Positions 1-10,716 of a stretch of 64,000 nucleotides of DNA are shown in pieces. This DNA comes from Meconema thalassinum (lineage: Eukaryota > Arthropoda > Insecta > Orthoptera > Tettigoniidae), in NCBI GenBank assembly GCA_946902985.2, contig OX336392.1, forward strand, positions 19,752,716 through 19,816,715, written 5' to 3'. Position 1 is the stretch's first letter. Every line of letters begins with the position of its first letter. The notes under the pieces are model-generated. The model ran no database searches. It had not been told where the DNA came from and worked only from the letters and a program-made list of their open reading frames with translations. The translations under genes were made by a program, and so were the position numbers.

Positions 1-373
1 CTCTACGTTGAGCCAAATAAGGGGTCAACTCATGAGGTACACATCCACAGCTTCTGTTTGATTTTCCAAGTTTCTTAGTCTGGCGAAGTATGGTATCTTT
101 TGATGCACCAAGTTCTTGTGACAACCTACGAGTATTTCTTTGCGGATATTCTTCCAAAACTCAGCGTGTATTCTCAATATCCCGTAGTTTAGGTCTTCCA
201 GAATGCGGCATATCTGTAGCGTTTTCTTCTCCAGTGTTGAAATGTTGGAACCATCGTTGTGCCACACGCTTACTAACGTCACCGTCTCCTTCCACTTCAC
301 ATATTCTTCGAGCCGCTGCAGCAGCTTTGTAATCTTGTTTCCAGTAGTGCTTTAGAAGGACCCTAATCTCCAA
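1..373 (-). pseudogene. mariner-family transposase, N-terminal fragment
   Basis: Read leftwards from 373, this frame gives the paired helix-turn-helix DNA-binding region of a mariner transposase: a KHYWKQ..KAAAAAR helix, then AQRWFQHFNTGEEN, a GRPKL linker, and the second helix region RRLSQELGASKDTI, ending near VPHEL. The catalytic DDE domain would lie beyond the window start, so completeness cannot be judged. One in-frame TGA near 161-163, just after DIENTR, breaks the frame; the protein resumes in the same frame afterwards. The tryptophan usual before VPHEL is replaced by cysteine. A decayed DNA-transposon copy. Confidence 0.8.
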
Positions 374-396
374 CTTTTAAGTTCCTTGTTTTTTCA

Positions 397-495
397 ACGT
401 ATGGCTTTTAGTGCCGGGAGTGTCCGAGGACATGTTCGGCTCGCCAGTTTTGTAGCTGCTTCTATGAGGACAACCATGGGGTGAGCTATAAGTAC
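397..495 (+). repeat. dispersed repeat D, copy 1
   Basis: The stretch around TATGGCTTTTAGTGCCGGGA, followed by GTCCGAGGACATGTTCGGCT, recurs inverted at 42935-43040, and its first 30 bases recur at 32395-32425. No coding content seen. Probably the head of a retroposon whose body differs between copies. Confidence 0.6.
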
Positions 496-599
496 TGTCG
501 CGTGTGGAGTGTTGTCAGGTGAGGAAAGTTAGTTTGAATGTAAGGACGAGGAGTTGGATGGTAGCGGCTGTGGCCTATAGTTAGGAACCAACTCCGGCA

Positions 600-738
600 T
601 TTGCCTGGAAGGAAGATGGGACACCACAGAAGACCATCTTCAAGGTTGCCGGCGGGAGGATCCGAACCTCCTCGCCTCCCGGACGTGAGCGACTGCCAGC
701 AGTCATGCCGTAACGACCACGGCTAACTCACCCGGTAG
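600..738 (-). mobile_element. tRNA-derived SINE fragment
   Basis: On the minus strand this reads as a tRNA-like head beginning ACCGGGTGAGTTAGCC, a pol III B-box-like GAGGTTCGGATCCTC, then a body with AAGATGGTCTTCTGTGG. It belongs to the same general SINE type as 8400-8690, whose body is longer. The 3' part is missing. Confidence 0.6.
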
Positions 739-870
739 TTCCATTTGTGATGGGGTATCAACAACTGGCCACTGATACATTCTCGCAATATATACAATTC
801 TGGTCATGGCTTCCTGTAGATAGCTTTGGCGAACCAAAGCAAGCCAATTCTATCTTATAAAACGCCATAT

Positions 871-2170
871 TTTTAGCCTATTTTCAATTTTGAAAAAAAA
901 AAAAAAAAAAGCTTATGAGATCACATTTTGTCCGTGTGTGTGTGTGTGATTCGTGTGTGTGTGTCCCCCCTAATAAACTCTAAACGGCTGGAGCGATTTC
1001 AATGAAACTCTGTAAGTTCATAGCACTATTCCGGGCGACCCCGACCGTGCCTTTCAAATTTTGTTACGACTCACCAATCCAACATGGCGGCTGTGCGAAA
1101 TATTTAACCAGCATTCAATATCTCCGAGACTATTACCGATATTACCCTGACATTTTGTATGGTGTTAAAGGGAACTACTATAAGTTCACTTATGTGACCT
1201 TTGAAAACCTGGTAACTACAAAACCAACATGGCGGCCAAGCGAAGTTGCGAATTTAAATAGACGTTTCTCGCGATTTAACCAACCAAACGCAATGAAACT
1301 TGGTACAGTATATGTTTATATACATTGTAATGCACCGACATCTAACTTGGTTCAATTGTTTACATAACCACAAGATGGCGGATGTGCGAAATATTTCACC
1401 GGCATTCTATATCTCTGAAACTATTAGCGGTATCTCCCTGAAATTTTGTACGGAGATAAAGGGCACAACTGGAAGTCCATCTATAAGACTTTCAAAAACC
1501 GGTTAACTACAAAACGAACATGGCGGCCAAGCGAATTTGAAAATTTTAAATAGACCTTTCTCGCGACTTAATGTTCTAAACGCACTGAAATCTGGCACAG
1601 GAAATATTTATTCACATTGTAATGCACTGGTATCTAATTTAGTTTGGGGGCGTGGTGGCTCAGCGGTCTAGCTGTATGCCTCTCACCAAGGCGGTCCGGG
1701 TTCGATTCCCGGTCAATGCATGTGAGATTTTCGAAGTGAAATGCCATGTCCTGTGGTTCGGATTCCACGTAAAAAGGAGGTCCCGTGGCTCATGATCTCG
1801 CGATTGACGGTCACGTTAAACTACAAGCTTCCTTTTTCCTTTCTAATTTAGTTCAATTGTTTACATAAACTCAAGATGGCGGCTGTGCGAATTTTAAAAT
1901 TAAGTTTTTATTTCTTGTTATGTAGTCATGCGATCGATGTGAAAGTTTGAATAATGAACTTACGCAATAATTTTCCTTTAATGGTACATGACTCTACGGC
2001 CTATACATTTAACAATCCAACATGGCGACCATCCGAAATATTTAGTCGGTTCTCAATATCTACGAATCTATTACAGCAATCAAACTGAAATTGTGTATGT
2101 TGATAGAGGCAATTAACATAAGCAGGATATAAGAAAATAGACTGTATAGTTCTTCACGGAACTACTTGTT
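871..2170 (+). mobile_element. HEL-B element, copy 1 (near complete)
   Basis: The 5' end is TTTAGCCTATTTTC, followed by an A-run hairpin, TTATGAGATCAC, a GT microsatellite (about 936-964) and CTAAACGGCTGGAGCGATTT. Diverged internal units follow, each carrying an ATGGCGGC-type motif (1083, 1228, 1376, 1518, 1874, 2020). The 3' end has GAAAATAG, inverse to the 5' motif, then the hairpin TAGTTCTTCACGGAACTA and CTTGTT. Short ORFs inside are not conserved and look spurious. A SINE interrupts it at 1645-1841. Best guess is a non-autonomous Helentron-like element. Confidence 0.6.
1645..1841 (+). mobile_element. tRNA-derived SINE with 12-bp target duplication
   Basis: A tRNA-like head has A box TGGCTCAGCGG (1656-1666) and B box GGTTCGATTCC (1699-1709), followed by a body ending in a T-rich CTTCCTTTTTCCTTT tail. 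It is flanked by identical TCTAATTTAGTT at 1633-1644 and 1842-1853, showing insertion into HEL-B by target-primed integration. A second copy lies at 32405-32605. Confidence 0.85.
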
Positions 2171-2394
2171 GAAAATGACATCACTTAAGTAAGAGACATC
2201 CTCATATTTAAACACACTAAACAGAAATAAATATTACATGAATTATTTATAAACCATCACAAATTTCTATACACATCTAAGTACACGGGGACGAATAATT
2301 ACTATGTCCACTCCTCTCTAATGAAACAACAGCAGCAACAACAACCATTACATTGAAGATCTATTTAATTGCAGGAAGAGTTTTGAGATAGAAC

Positions 2395-2985
2395 AGACCA
2401 GTGGAGGCGAGGGAAGGGATTGGTGCAGATGAATGGAACAAGCTTAAGTTCAGCGGGTAGCTTCAAGTATTTAGGGTCATTGGTGTCGGACAATGGCAAC
2501 ATAATTGCGGAAATCAAGCACAGAGTACAGTCGACCTGGACAAACTAGAAAAAGATTTCTGGAATTCTGTGTGACGAGTGAAAGAAAAGCCTACAAGACA
2601 GCAGTAAGGCAGAGACGTGGGCTACAACAAAGTCACAATATAATAAACTGGATGTGACGGGGATGAAGATGCTTAGATGGATGAGTGGTGTCACTAATAA
2701 GGAACGCATCAAAAAATGAGAACATCAGATGACCTGTTAAAGTGACAGAAGCATCCAAGAAAATCCAGGAGAAAAGTCTGTTGTGGTGTGGGCATATTAT
2801 GCGAAGGGACGAAAGCTACAGTATGTAGGGAGGAGATTGTTGTAGATGGAACGAGATATAGGGGCAGACTTAGAAGAAGATGGACTGACAATATCCGAGA
2901 AGACCTGAAGGAGAGAAAGTTAGAGGAATATGAAGTGTGGGACAGGAAAAAAAAAACGGCCAGAAACATAGACCTCGTTTGAAGT
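2395..2985 (+). pseudogene. RTE-like LINE, ORF2 C-terminal remnant
   Basis: Conceptual translation across several frames gives the thumb and tail region seen in many insect RTE-type reverse transcriptases: SSAGSFKYLGSLVSDNGNI, then KMLRWMSGVT, WCGHIMRRDE and finally RRRWTDNIREDLKERKL. The last piece is an open frame inside 2788-2982. Stops and frameshifts are frequent (for example around 2550-2600 and 2720-2830), so it is dead. The catalytic palm and the endonuclease are absent, as in a 5'-truncated copy. The superfamily is fairly sure, the exact clade less so. Confidence 0.7.
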
Positions 2986-3002
2986 GGGATAAGGGTATTA
3001 TT

Positions 3003-3532
3003 GGTTGGTTGGTTCCTCAGTTTAGGGGCTGCGACAACGCAGTCATGTAGCCCCGTGTACTTTGGGTGTGTGTAAAATGTGTCTGATAACCGGTGTTAAT
3101 TGTGATGGCTGTATTAGTGTGTGTATCTGTTTTTTTAATTCAAGTGAGAACTGCAACTTTGAATTTTTCAAATAGTTCCTACTTTTTCCGCCAAACGCCA
3201 CCGTCAACGACTATTAGGCCTAGTTCAGAACTTAGCTACTAGACGCCACCGCAGTCGGCTCTTGGCAACGAACGTAGAAACCTAAGAGCGTTGTTTACAT
3301 TCCTAACCTATACAATTTAGCTTCACACAGGTGTAATTAGTGTAAGGTTCTTTAATATGCCATAAATATATGACATGGGACCGACGGCTTTACTTCCCCT
3401 CCGAAGGAAGGCATACTGAGGGATTTTTAACGCTCTTAAAAATCTGACAGCTTCGGCCGGGTTTGAACCCGCTATCTTGGGTATAGAAGCTCAGCATGCT
3501 ATCGACTACGCCACTGAAGCCGCTCCCTGAAG
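3003..3532 (-). mobile_element. SINE-like family E, copy 1
   Basis: On the minus strand a tRNA-like head (TGGCGTAGTCGATAGCATGC, then GCGGGTTCAAACCCGGCC as B box) begins near 3532. A long body follows, ending in CCCCTAAACTGAGGAACCAA near 3003. The same order is seen at 46267-46651 (minus), and the head region at 42655-42925 (plus). At about 530 bp it is long for a SINE. Confidence 0.65.
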
Positions 3533-3819
3533 GAGATTGCGCATTCTCCGTTGAATATGTTGATCAACTGAGATTATCACCTTCGTCCTGTCTACAATAA
3601 GAAGCCACGTAACATATAATAACATCGAAGAAGAACAATTAACGATGACTAACTATAGCAGTTGGTAATAGGTCTCGTACTGCTGTCTTCCTCTCTGTTA
3701 ACTAAGCTACCTTGCCGCAGCTCATCCCATATAGTCATGAATTAATGATTACTCCTCACGTGGCGCACAACACCTTGAACCACTTGCCGGACAGCCTGCC
3801 TCTTGGTTTATCACCCCTC

Positions 3820-3900
3820 GTGTATCACTTGGTGGCACAGCTGTCACCCCGTATATCTGGGTTCGATTCCCACTTAAATTATTTTAGAAGTAATTTTCCG
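3820..3900 (+). mobile_element. tRNA-like SINE head fragment
   Basis: TGGTGGCACAGCTG (A-box-like) is followed at tRNA spacing by GGGTTCGATTCCCA (B box, about 3849-3863). It lacks an acceptor stem and runs into unrelated sequence, so it is a SINE fragment rather than a tRNA gene. Confidence 0.5.
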
Positions 3901-3916
3901 TAGTTTCCCACTTTTA

Positions 3917-4904
3917 ACAAGGTGTTCAGTAAAGAACATATAGCCTACTTTCTCCTAAATGCATGGGTATTGTTATAACTCTTTTTCCTTTTCAAGGAGT
4001 ATAATTGAATGTTGGTTGTAGTAGCTTGTTGAAATAAGTGTGTTATACGGATATTAAACATGATTATGAGGTGCCCTTTGCTAGTGCTATCTCTGTAAAA
4101 AAAATCATTCAATTCGGTTTCACCGTCTTTGAATTGATATGGTGAATCGATTTGCACATATACATGGCCGCTATCTGCAAACTATTGGGCTGATGACCTT
4201 GTAGTTCAGTCAAAAGATGCTTCCCACAAAAAGGTATGTTGTTGCAAAATTTGGTAGAGATCAAATGATTAGGTAGGTCGTAATTTGATTTGAGCTTTTA
4301 ATATTTGGGTGGCTGCCATTACGTTTCCGTCAAGATGGCAGCGATATAAAATATTACCCCGAGGTGCTCTTTGCTATTGCTACCTCTGTACCAAATTTCG
4401 TTCAGTTCAGTTTGACCGTATTTGAATTGATAGGGGGAATCAATTTGCACACATACATGGCCGCCATATGCAAACTATTGGACTGATGACCTTGTAGCTT
4501 GGGAAAAGGACGCTTCTCGCATAAAGGTATGTTGTTGAAAAATTTAGTAGAGATCAGATGATTAGGTTAGTCGTAATTTTATTTAAGCTTTGAATATTTG
4601 GGTGGCCGCCCTTACGTTTCCGTCAAGATGGCGGCGATATTATATGACACTGAGGTGCCCTTTGCTAGTGCTACCTCTGTACCAAATTTAGTTCATTTCA
4701 GTTTCACCGTGTTCGAATTGATAGGGGGGAGACAGACATTCAGAGTACACACACACACACAGACTCACACACACACACACACACACACACCCCCCCAGAG
4801 ACTCACACACACACACACACACACAGACTGACACACAATTTTTCGCCCTGTGTTGATCTCATAAGTCTACTTTCATTTTTTTGCAAAAATCAAAAGTAGG
4901 CTAA
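3917..4904 (-). mobile_element. HEL-C element, copy 1
   Basis: In reverse orientation the 5' end is TTAGCCTACTTTTGATT (near 4904), then a TG microsatellite. Two to three diverged units of about 290 bp follow, each with TTTGCTAGTGCTA, CAATTCGGTTTCACCG and paired GGCCGCCAT / CAAGATGGCGGC motifs. At the far end are GTAGGCTATATG, a GTTCTTTACTGAAC hairpin and CTTGTT (3917). The design matches the second copy at 9336-10260. Confidence 0.6.
4748..4830 (+). repeat. CA-rich microsatellite in HEL-C
   Basis: Nearly uninterrupted CA dinucleotides with short CAGA and CCCCCC interruptions. It occupies the place that the microsatellite takes in every HEL copy. Confidence 0.9.
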
Positions 4905-5560
4905 AAAAAACGCCGGGCTGATTCCTAAATTAAGGCCACAGCCGCCTCCGTCCAATCCTAGCTTGAATTTCAAATACAGATAATACTGCTACAGTCATAT
5001 TAATGGCACAGGTTATCAGGCAAGTACAAGCGGCCATGTTATCGCAAAGTTCCCAATTTAATCAACAACAACACCTTGTGTAATGGCTGGTGATCTGTCA
5101 CCCCGCAGGTTCGGGTTCGATGATCGGCTTTACCAAGAAATATTAGATTTCAGGTCTGGGGATTGTAACGAGATTCGTCCAGACTCCGAGGCAAAGGTGA
5201 GAGATGGAAGATTCCATTCTCACCCCAGGCATCACAAAAGTAACTTCCCTTAGTTTCCCTACGTATACTCCAGGCAAATGCTGAGATGGCGCCTAACTTA
5301 AAAGCCACGGCCGCCTTATTCCCAATACTGAAAGAACTAATGTAGCCATCGCAGTAGCACAGGTTATCAAACAAATTACCACACACATCCTAGTATACGA
5401 GGCTGAATGACCACGATGTCCAAGTCTCTCAATTGAAACAACGAACGCAAACTATCACAGTACCCACCAAAACACGGGCTATCTGACAAATTTAATACAC
5501 ATTCAAGTACACGGGGCTGATGTTCAATATATCCTAAACCTTAAATGAACAACAATAATA
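4905..5560. repeat. SINE-derived fragments
   Basis: Pieces of SINE bodies are visible: AAACGCCGGGCTGATTCC with AAGGCCACAGCCGCC (4910-4950), a B-box-like GGGTTCGATGATCGG (about 5111-5125), and CCAGGCAAATGCTGAG with GCCACGGCCGCC (5272-5315). The motif GGTTATCAA..AAATT..ACACATCC.AGTA.ACGGGGCTGA recurs around 5360 and 5470 and resembles 2250-2290. No gene. Confidence 0.45.
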
Positions 5561-6030
5561 ATTTACTGTATCCAAACTGGTGATCCACATTCTTCCGTTT
5601 CTTCCTAATATGATACCATGATTGTTAATGTATATCATCACAATTTGAATTCAGTAGTACATCATTTAATCGAGCCCGATGTTAACCGAGAAAGCTGCAC
5701 CAGTTGTGGTATTGTAGCGGCAGATTTAATGAGTATAAACCGCCAATTATTCTAGTGCTTGTGCTCTCTGGATATATTCATAATTCATTGTAGCCAGCCC
5801 GTCAAAGGTACTAACACAGTTTGTCTCTAGGAAATTGCTACCACATCTGTTTATCATTCTTAATCACGCCCATCGTGTGAGTGCAGATAGCAAACCTGTT
5901 TGAAAGCCCACTAATTTGAATCTATGTTAACAGTGCGTATTACTCCAAAATAGACATAACTAGGTGCAGGAGAATTTTTGATAGAATATTGGTTTACACG
6001 CAGAGCCGTAGAAGGCGTTCACAAGCCATA
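5560..6030. other. no recognisable feature
   Basis: AT-rich, frame-broken sequence with no coding, tRNA-like or repeat signal that I can recognise. Confidence 0.4.
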
Positions 6031-6330
6031 AGATGAGAATTTTCGGGCCTTCTGTTTTCGGTAGATTTCATTAGAAAGCTAACTATTGCAAAGGGTGCCT
6101 TGTTTCGACTTCCAGAAGATGTCGACATATCTTTGAGTTTCACATCCCCCAGAACCGTAAATCACCGTCAGTTCAAAGGTTTATATATAACTCATATATC
6201 TTTATGTTGGACGATGTCGATATGTAAATATTATATGTCAGAAAACTATATCATAATGGGTGTCATTAAAGTAATACTTTTCATTACAACGCAGTTTTAC
6301 AACCAATCAGAGCTGAATATTTTCGTTCAT
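6030..6330 (+). repeat. dispersed repeat G, copy 1
   Basis: GTAGATTTCATTAGAAAGCT, TTGTTTCGACTTCCAGAAGA and CCGTCAGTTCAAAGGTTTAT recur inverted in 47240-47400. No protein similarity recognised. The short ORF at 6100-6333 appears to be incidental to the repeat. Confidence 0.55.
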
Positions 6331-7217
6331 TGACCTATAAGGATAGCTTCTGACATGCACTCAAAATCCAACATGTCGGACATGGATTACATGATTTGAA
6401 AGTTGACAATGTAGCCTATATCGGATCAACCATTGTACTTACAATGCATAAACAAACTGGGCAATATTGCAAAAGAAATAGCACTGTACCTTAATATCCA
6501 CAACTCCAATTTCTACACATTCGTAAGATTTAGCGGACAATTTCAGTGAATGCTGTTGTTGACATAAACACACCAGAACGTCATGGAGGAAGCAGGCGTA
6601 TGAAATTAGTTCCGCGGAAATTATAATCCAGCTCTCTGTTTAGTAAATGGATTTCTTACGCGAAACTTCTGCGCCGGATGTCATAACTGTTCTATTTGGG
6701 ACTCAATTGATTTGCCTTCCGTTGACATTCTATACGCATCGAATTTGAAGAATAACCAGTTGATAATACGATACATTTTAATTTTAAATCGTTTGTAACA
6801 GCCTATTTTGTGTTATTTGACCAAAATGATCCAACATAGTACCTGCGCGCTATCTGATGTTGCTACTTCAGGATAAACAATGTCTCAAAGCTTTAGGATT
6901 CGTTATTGGGTAGAGATCAAATGCTGAGCCCACACAATTCAACTAACAGAATCTCGACAGATATTTATGAATATTTATGTTAGAACATATAAGAAAGTTA
7001 TAATTATCGTCGAACATAAACAGTCGTATGCAACTTTGCCATTAATGGTAATTAAGACACGAGTATGGAAATTATTGCCATTATAGGCTCGTTGCATAAT
7101 GTGCGACTCGTGGAGGGTCGGACGAGCACATGGCTACTCGCTGAGCTTGGGGTTGAGAGAGCGCCTTTACGAATCACATGTAAATAACAAGCACACAATA
7201 AATCAAAGTAACATAAT
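6330..7217. other. no recognisable feature
   Basis: No gene or known element seen. Sequence is AT-rich and non-coding in all frames. Confidence 0.4.
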
Positions 7218-7228
7218 CACTCAACTTC

Positions 7229-7445
7229 TCACAGAAGATGTTGAAAATGTCCTCCACCTGCATCTACACGTTTCTGGCATCGTCTAAGGAAATTTTCATT
7301 CCACGTATTAGTTCATCTACCGAGATAGCCTCAATTTGTCTCATGATTACTTTGAGTTCATCTAGAGTGTTAGGGTTTGTTGCATAAACCTTATTTTTCA
7401 ATTTTCCCCACAGATACAAATTGAAGCAATAGGCTTTAACACTTA
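7229..7445 (-). pseudogene. Tc1/mariner-superfamily transposase, C-terminal fragment
   Basis: On the minus strand NLYLWGKLKNKVYATNPNTL is followed by DELKVIMRQIEAISVDEL and, after a frameshift near 7280, GGGHFQHLL and a stop near 7230. The LWG..K..VY pattern lies just after the last catalytic acidic residue of these transposases, and GGHFQHLL is a common C-terminus in insect families. The rest of the transposase is absent. Confidence 0.65.
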
Positions 7446-7529
7446 GCAATAACACGATATAAAATTTTGAAACACAATAAAAATCAAACAATAACCATGG
7501 ACACACTTTATAAGGTTATAACACTAATC

Positions 7530-7660
7530 CCTCCCTATATTATTCTGCTAAGGTCCCATTCCAATTTTGTACCGAAAATAAGGTCCCATTAACACCAACC
7601 TACACATATGGGGTACCTACAGGTTCAGCATAACCCAATGCGTAAGCGAAATGCACTCAC
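7530..7660 (+). repeat. dispersed repeat H, copy 1
   Basis: CCTATATTATTCTGCTAAGG, TTTTGTACCGAAAATAAGG and GGGGTACCTACAGGTTC recur in inverted orientation at 47990-48125. No TIR or target duplication resolved. Confidence 0.6.
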
Positions 7661-8230
7661 TTACTCTTTAAATGCCCCACAATTAAATAAATACCTCAAA
7701 ACATGTATAATTACAATGAAATAATGCAACACGGTAACCATGGTAACAGAATCTCACAGGTCCATCTATTTCTGTAAGACGCAATGCAATTCCCATTATT
7801 ACATTACTGTGTAAGTTTCCAGATGGTTATAAGGTTATCACTGAACCAAATTAAGCTGTAAAATTCATCAATACATACAGTATAATGCGCTTAAGGGGGT
7901 CAAGGGGCACTCTAGAATTTTTTCACGCAAATTTCACGTCTGAGTGTGGTACCAAAGGTCTTTTTCACCTGACTATAAAGGGTCTCCGAAAACCACATTT
8001 AAAGGCCCTTAAATTAACAGTGTCTGTGATATTCCCAGAAAACTAACTTCGCTCTGACATACCTATGAAGGAATGACAAACCGCTAACCACTGCACCAGT
8101 AGCTGAATTGATAAAGTCTGATTATTCATACCAAGGTTAAATCAGTCATAGCATTCATGATTGAGATTTTGCTAAGTGTACTCTTTACAACTAGAATATT
8201 CGCGGGCGAAGCCGCGACGGGTAATGCTAG
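7661..8230 (+). mobile_element. probable Helitron, 3' part
   Basis: The right end carries the GC hairpin CGCGGGCGAAGCCGCG (8201-8216), ten bases, then CTAG (8227-8230) followed by T. This is the canonical Helitron 3' signature: hairpin, short spacer, CTRR, insertion before T. The 5' TC end is not identified, so the left limit is arbitrary. No Rep/helicase coding is present, so this would be a non-autonomous or truncated copy. Confidence 0.55.
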
Positions 8231-8399
8231 TATCTTAAAATAGACTATAAAAGTAATAACTTTACTCGTCAAATCCTGCGTCACAACTGTCTCAGCTCTG
8301 TGTTGCCGTGTGCTCGTCTGACCTTCTACCTACCGCGCTTTGAGTGTAAGACCCTGTATTATATATCACTTTCCCGACAGTAGTGGCTACGCTGGCTAA

Positions 8400-8690
8400 A
8401 GCGCAGTGTTAGGTCATGGGGCCAAGCTCTCTGCTGACTCGGTAGACGCGTTGGTTCGAGCCCCACCGTCGGCCGTCCTTGAAATGGTTTTACATGGTTT
8501 CCTATTTTCAACACCAGGCAAATGCTGGGACGGTACCTTCTGACAGGCCACGGCCGCTTCCTTCCACATCCTTATCCAATTTCATTCACCTTAATCAATT
8601 CCATCTCTCATCCAGACGCGCAGGTCGCCCACGGGCGTCGAATAGAAAGACCTGCACTAGGTCTCTGAGGAGACCACACGAAAAAAAAAA
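8400..8690 (+). mobile_element. tRNA-derived SINE
   Basis: A tRNA-like head has B box GGTTCGAGCCC (8453-8463). The body contains TTGAAATGGTTTTACATGGT, CCAGGCAAATGCTGGGACGG and GCCACGGCCGCTTCCTTCC, and ends in an A-rich tail (8679-8690). This body type is one I remember as common in polyneopteran insects. The ORF spanning it is incidental. Confidence 0.65.
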
Positions 8691-8829
8691 ATATATATCA
8701 CTTTCTTTTGGACACGATAACTATTGTCATTGTCTCGATTACAATCACATTTATACGCCATATATGACCATTCAAAATCTCAGTCGAGTTCGTTACTGGA
8801 CAAAATCTAACCAAGGGGTTGGTTAAGGG

Positions 8830-9090
8830 GGGTCTTTATCTAGAAACTGAACTGTCGCTATTACTTTTTTTAGTAAGTAAAAATGGAAAATTGATCCATT
8901 CAAAGTTCGTACTATTCCTCGGATAAATTTATCTCAGTAAAGTGTTCTGATAGCGGCAACCAGGGGTGGGAAAAATGGAGTTTTGAGAACCTCGCAATAT
9001 CAAAACTGGTTGAAATGGTCGATAGCCCTCTAAACATTACCTAAAACTTTGTCTGAAAGTATTTTTGATATGACCCACCCTTACTCTAAG
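8830..9090. repeat. dispersed repeat G, internal piece
   Basis: TATCAAAACTGGTTG, ATTACCTAAAACTTTGTCTG and ATTTTTGATATGACCCACC match, inverted, the stretch 46800-46900. It lies beside no coding sequence. 9090-9310 holds nothing recognisable. Confidence 0.5.
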
Positions 9091-9335
9091 CCTCTCTAAG
9101 GGATGAGCAAAATGTTTTCGGAATTCTAAGAAGATGGAACTTCTCGTTTGCTAAACATGTAGAACTTTTGTAGGTTTACAACAATTGACAAATCTTGTGA
9201 ATTCGATATTTTTTTATTGCCTGGTGAAATCTAACTCCTTCTTCCGAGGCGCCGAGAGGGATTTGTTTTGTTTAACGAGTGACATTATCTAGGAGCCAAG
9301 TTGATTGATTTTTAGCCTATTTTAATTTACGGAAA

Positions 9336-10260
9336 AACAAGATGTTCAGTACAGAACATATAGCCTACTTTCTCCTAAATGCTTGGGTATTGTTATAACT
9401 CTTTGTCCTGTACAGGGGAATATAATTGAATGTTGGTTGTAGTAACTATACGGATATTAAACATGGATATAAGGTGCCCTTTGCTAGTGCTACGCCTGTA
9501 AAAAATGTCATTCAATTCGGTTTCACCGTGTTTGAATTGATATGGAGAATCCATTTGCACACTTACATGGCCGCCATCCGCAAATTATTGGGCTTATGAC
9601 CTTGTAGTTTGCTCAAAAGATTCTTTATACATAAAGGTATAATGTTGCAAAATTTGGTAGAGATCTGATGATTAGGTTGGTCGTAATTTGATTCAAACTT
9701 TTTACATTTGGGTGGCCGCCATTACGTTTTCATCAAGATGGCGGGATATAAAACATGACACTGGGGTGCTCTTTGCTAGTGCTATCTCTGTACCAAATTT
9801 CGTTCAATTCGGATTCAGCGTGTTTGAATTGATAGGGGGAATCGATTTGCACACATACATGGCCGCCATCTGCAAACTATTGGGCTGATGATCTTGTAGC
9901 TTGGTCAAAATATGCTTCCTACATACTGTAAAGGTATGTTGTTGTAGAATTTAGTAGAGATCAGATTATTAGGTTGGTCGTAAATTGATTTAAGCTTTGA
10001 ACATTTGGGTGGCCGCCATTACGTTTCCGTCAAGATGGCGGCGATATAAAATATGACACTGAGGTGCCCTTTGCTAGTTCTACCTCTGTACCAAATTTAG
10101 TTCAATTCGCTTTCACCGTGTTCGAATTCATAGGTGGGGGGGACAGACATTCAGAGTACACACACTCACACACACACACACAGACAGACACACAATTTTT
10201 GGCCCTGTGTAGATCTCATAAGTCTACTTTCATTTTTTGCAAAAATCGAAAGTAGGCTAA
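9336..10260 (-). mobile_element. HEL-C element, copy 2
   Basis: Same plan as 3917-4904: 3' end ACAAGATGTTC..GAACATATAGCCTAC at 9336-9370, three diverged units of about 290 bp with GGCCGCCATTACG / CAAGATGGCGG pairs, a CA microsatellite (10158-10192), and the hairpin ACTTTCATTTTTTGCAAAAA with GAAAGTAGGCTAA ending at 10260. It abuts a HEL-B 5' end head-to-head. Confidence 0.6.
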
Positions 10261-10525
10261 TAGGCTTATGAGATCATCATTTGTTCGTGTGTGTGTGTTT
10301 GTGTATGTGTGTGTGCATGTGTGATAATGAAATCCAAACGGCTTGAGCGATTTCAATAAACCTGGGTAATAACATAGTTCTATTTTGTCCGATCCCGATC
10401 GTGCCCTTCAAATTTTATTACGTCTCACCAATCCAACATGGCGGCTGTGCGAATTATTCCACCGGCATTCTATATCTCCGAAACTTTTACTCATATCATC
10501 ATAAAATTTTGTGAAGTGATGTGAC
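10261..10525 (+). mobile_element. HEL-B element, 5' fragment
   Basis: AGGCTTATGAGATCATC, a GT microsatellite, CCAAACGGCTTGAGCGATTT and CCAACATGGCGGCTGTGCG are the first part of HEL-B. It stops near GTGAAGTGATG, where unrelated sequence and then a LINE begin. Confidence 0.55.
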
Positions 10526-10716
10526 TACAGACTAATACGAGGGAAGTATATTAGTGTTCAGTATCGTTTGCGGGATATGCTTGCAGCGCATTAGTACCAT
10601 ACGGGATGCAGCAGAGAAATATCAACCCTCCTGCAACACGCGTTAGTTGGGCTGCATAAAACAATATTATTAGGTGCAGCTTATTCACCTGGTTTGAAAA
10701 TTTTTTCGCTCAAATT

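Noticed and set aside
1002..1506. ORFs in HEL-B (e.g. 1002-1367 and similar ones at 21667 and 26623)
   Set aside because: Frames are not maintained between HEL-B copies and have no recognisable protein; they follow the repeat sequence only.
3849..3863. Possible tRNA genes at B-box motifs (also 1699, 8453, 31290)
   Set aside because: No closing acceptor stems; each runs into a SINE-like body.
4748..4830. CA microsatellite as a telomere- or satellite-like feature
   Set aside because: It occupies the fixed microsatellite position of HEL elements and needs no separate explanation.
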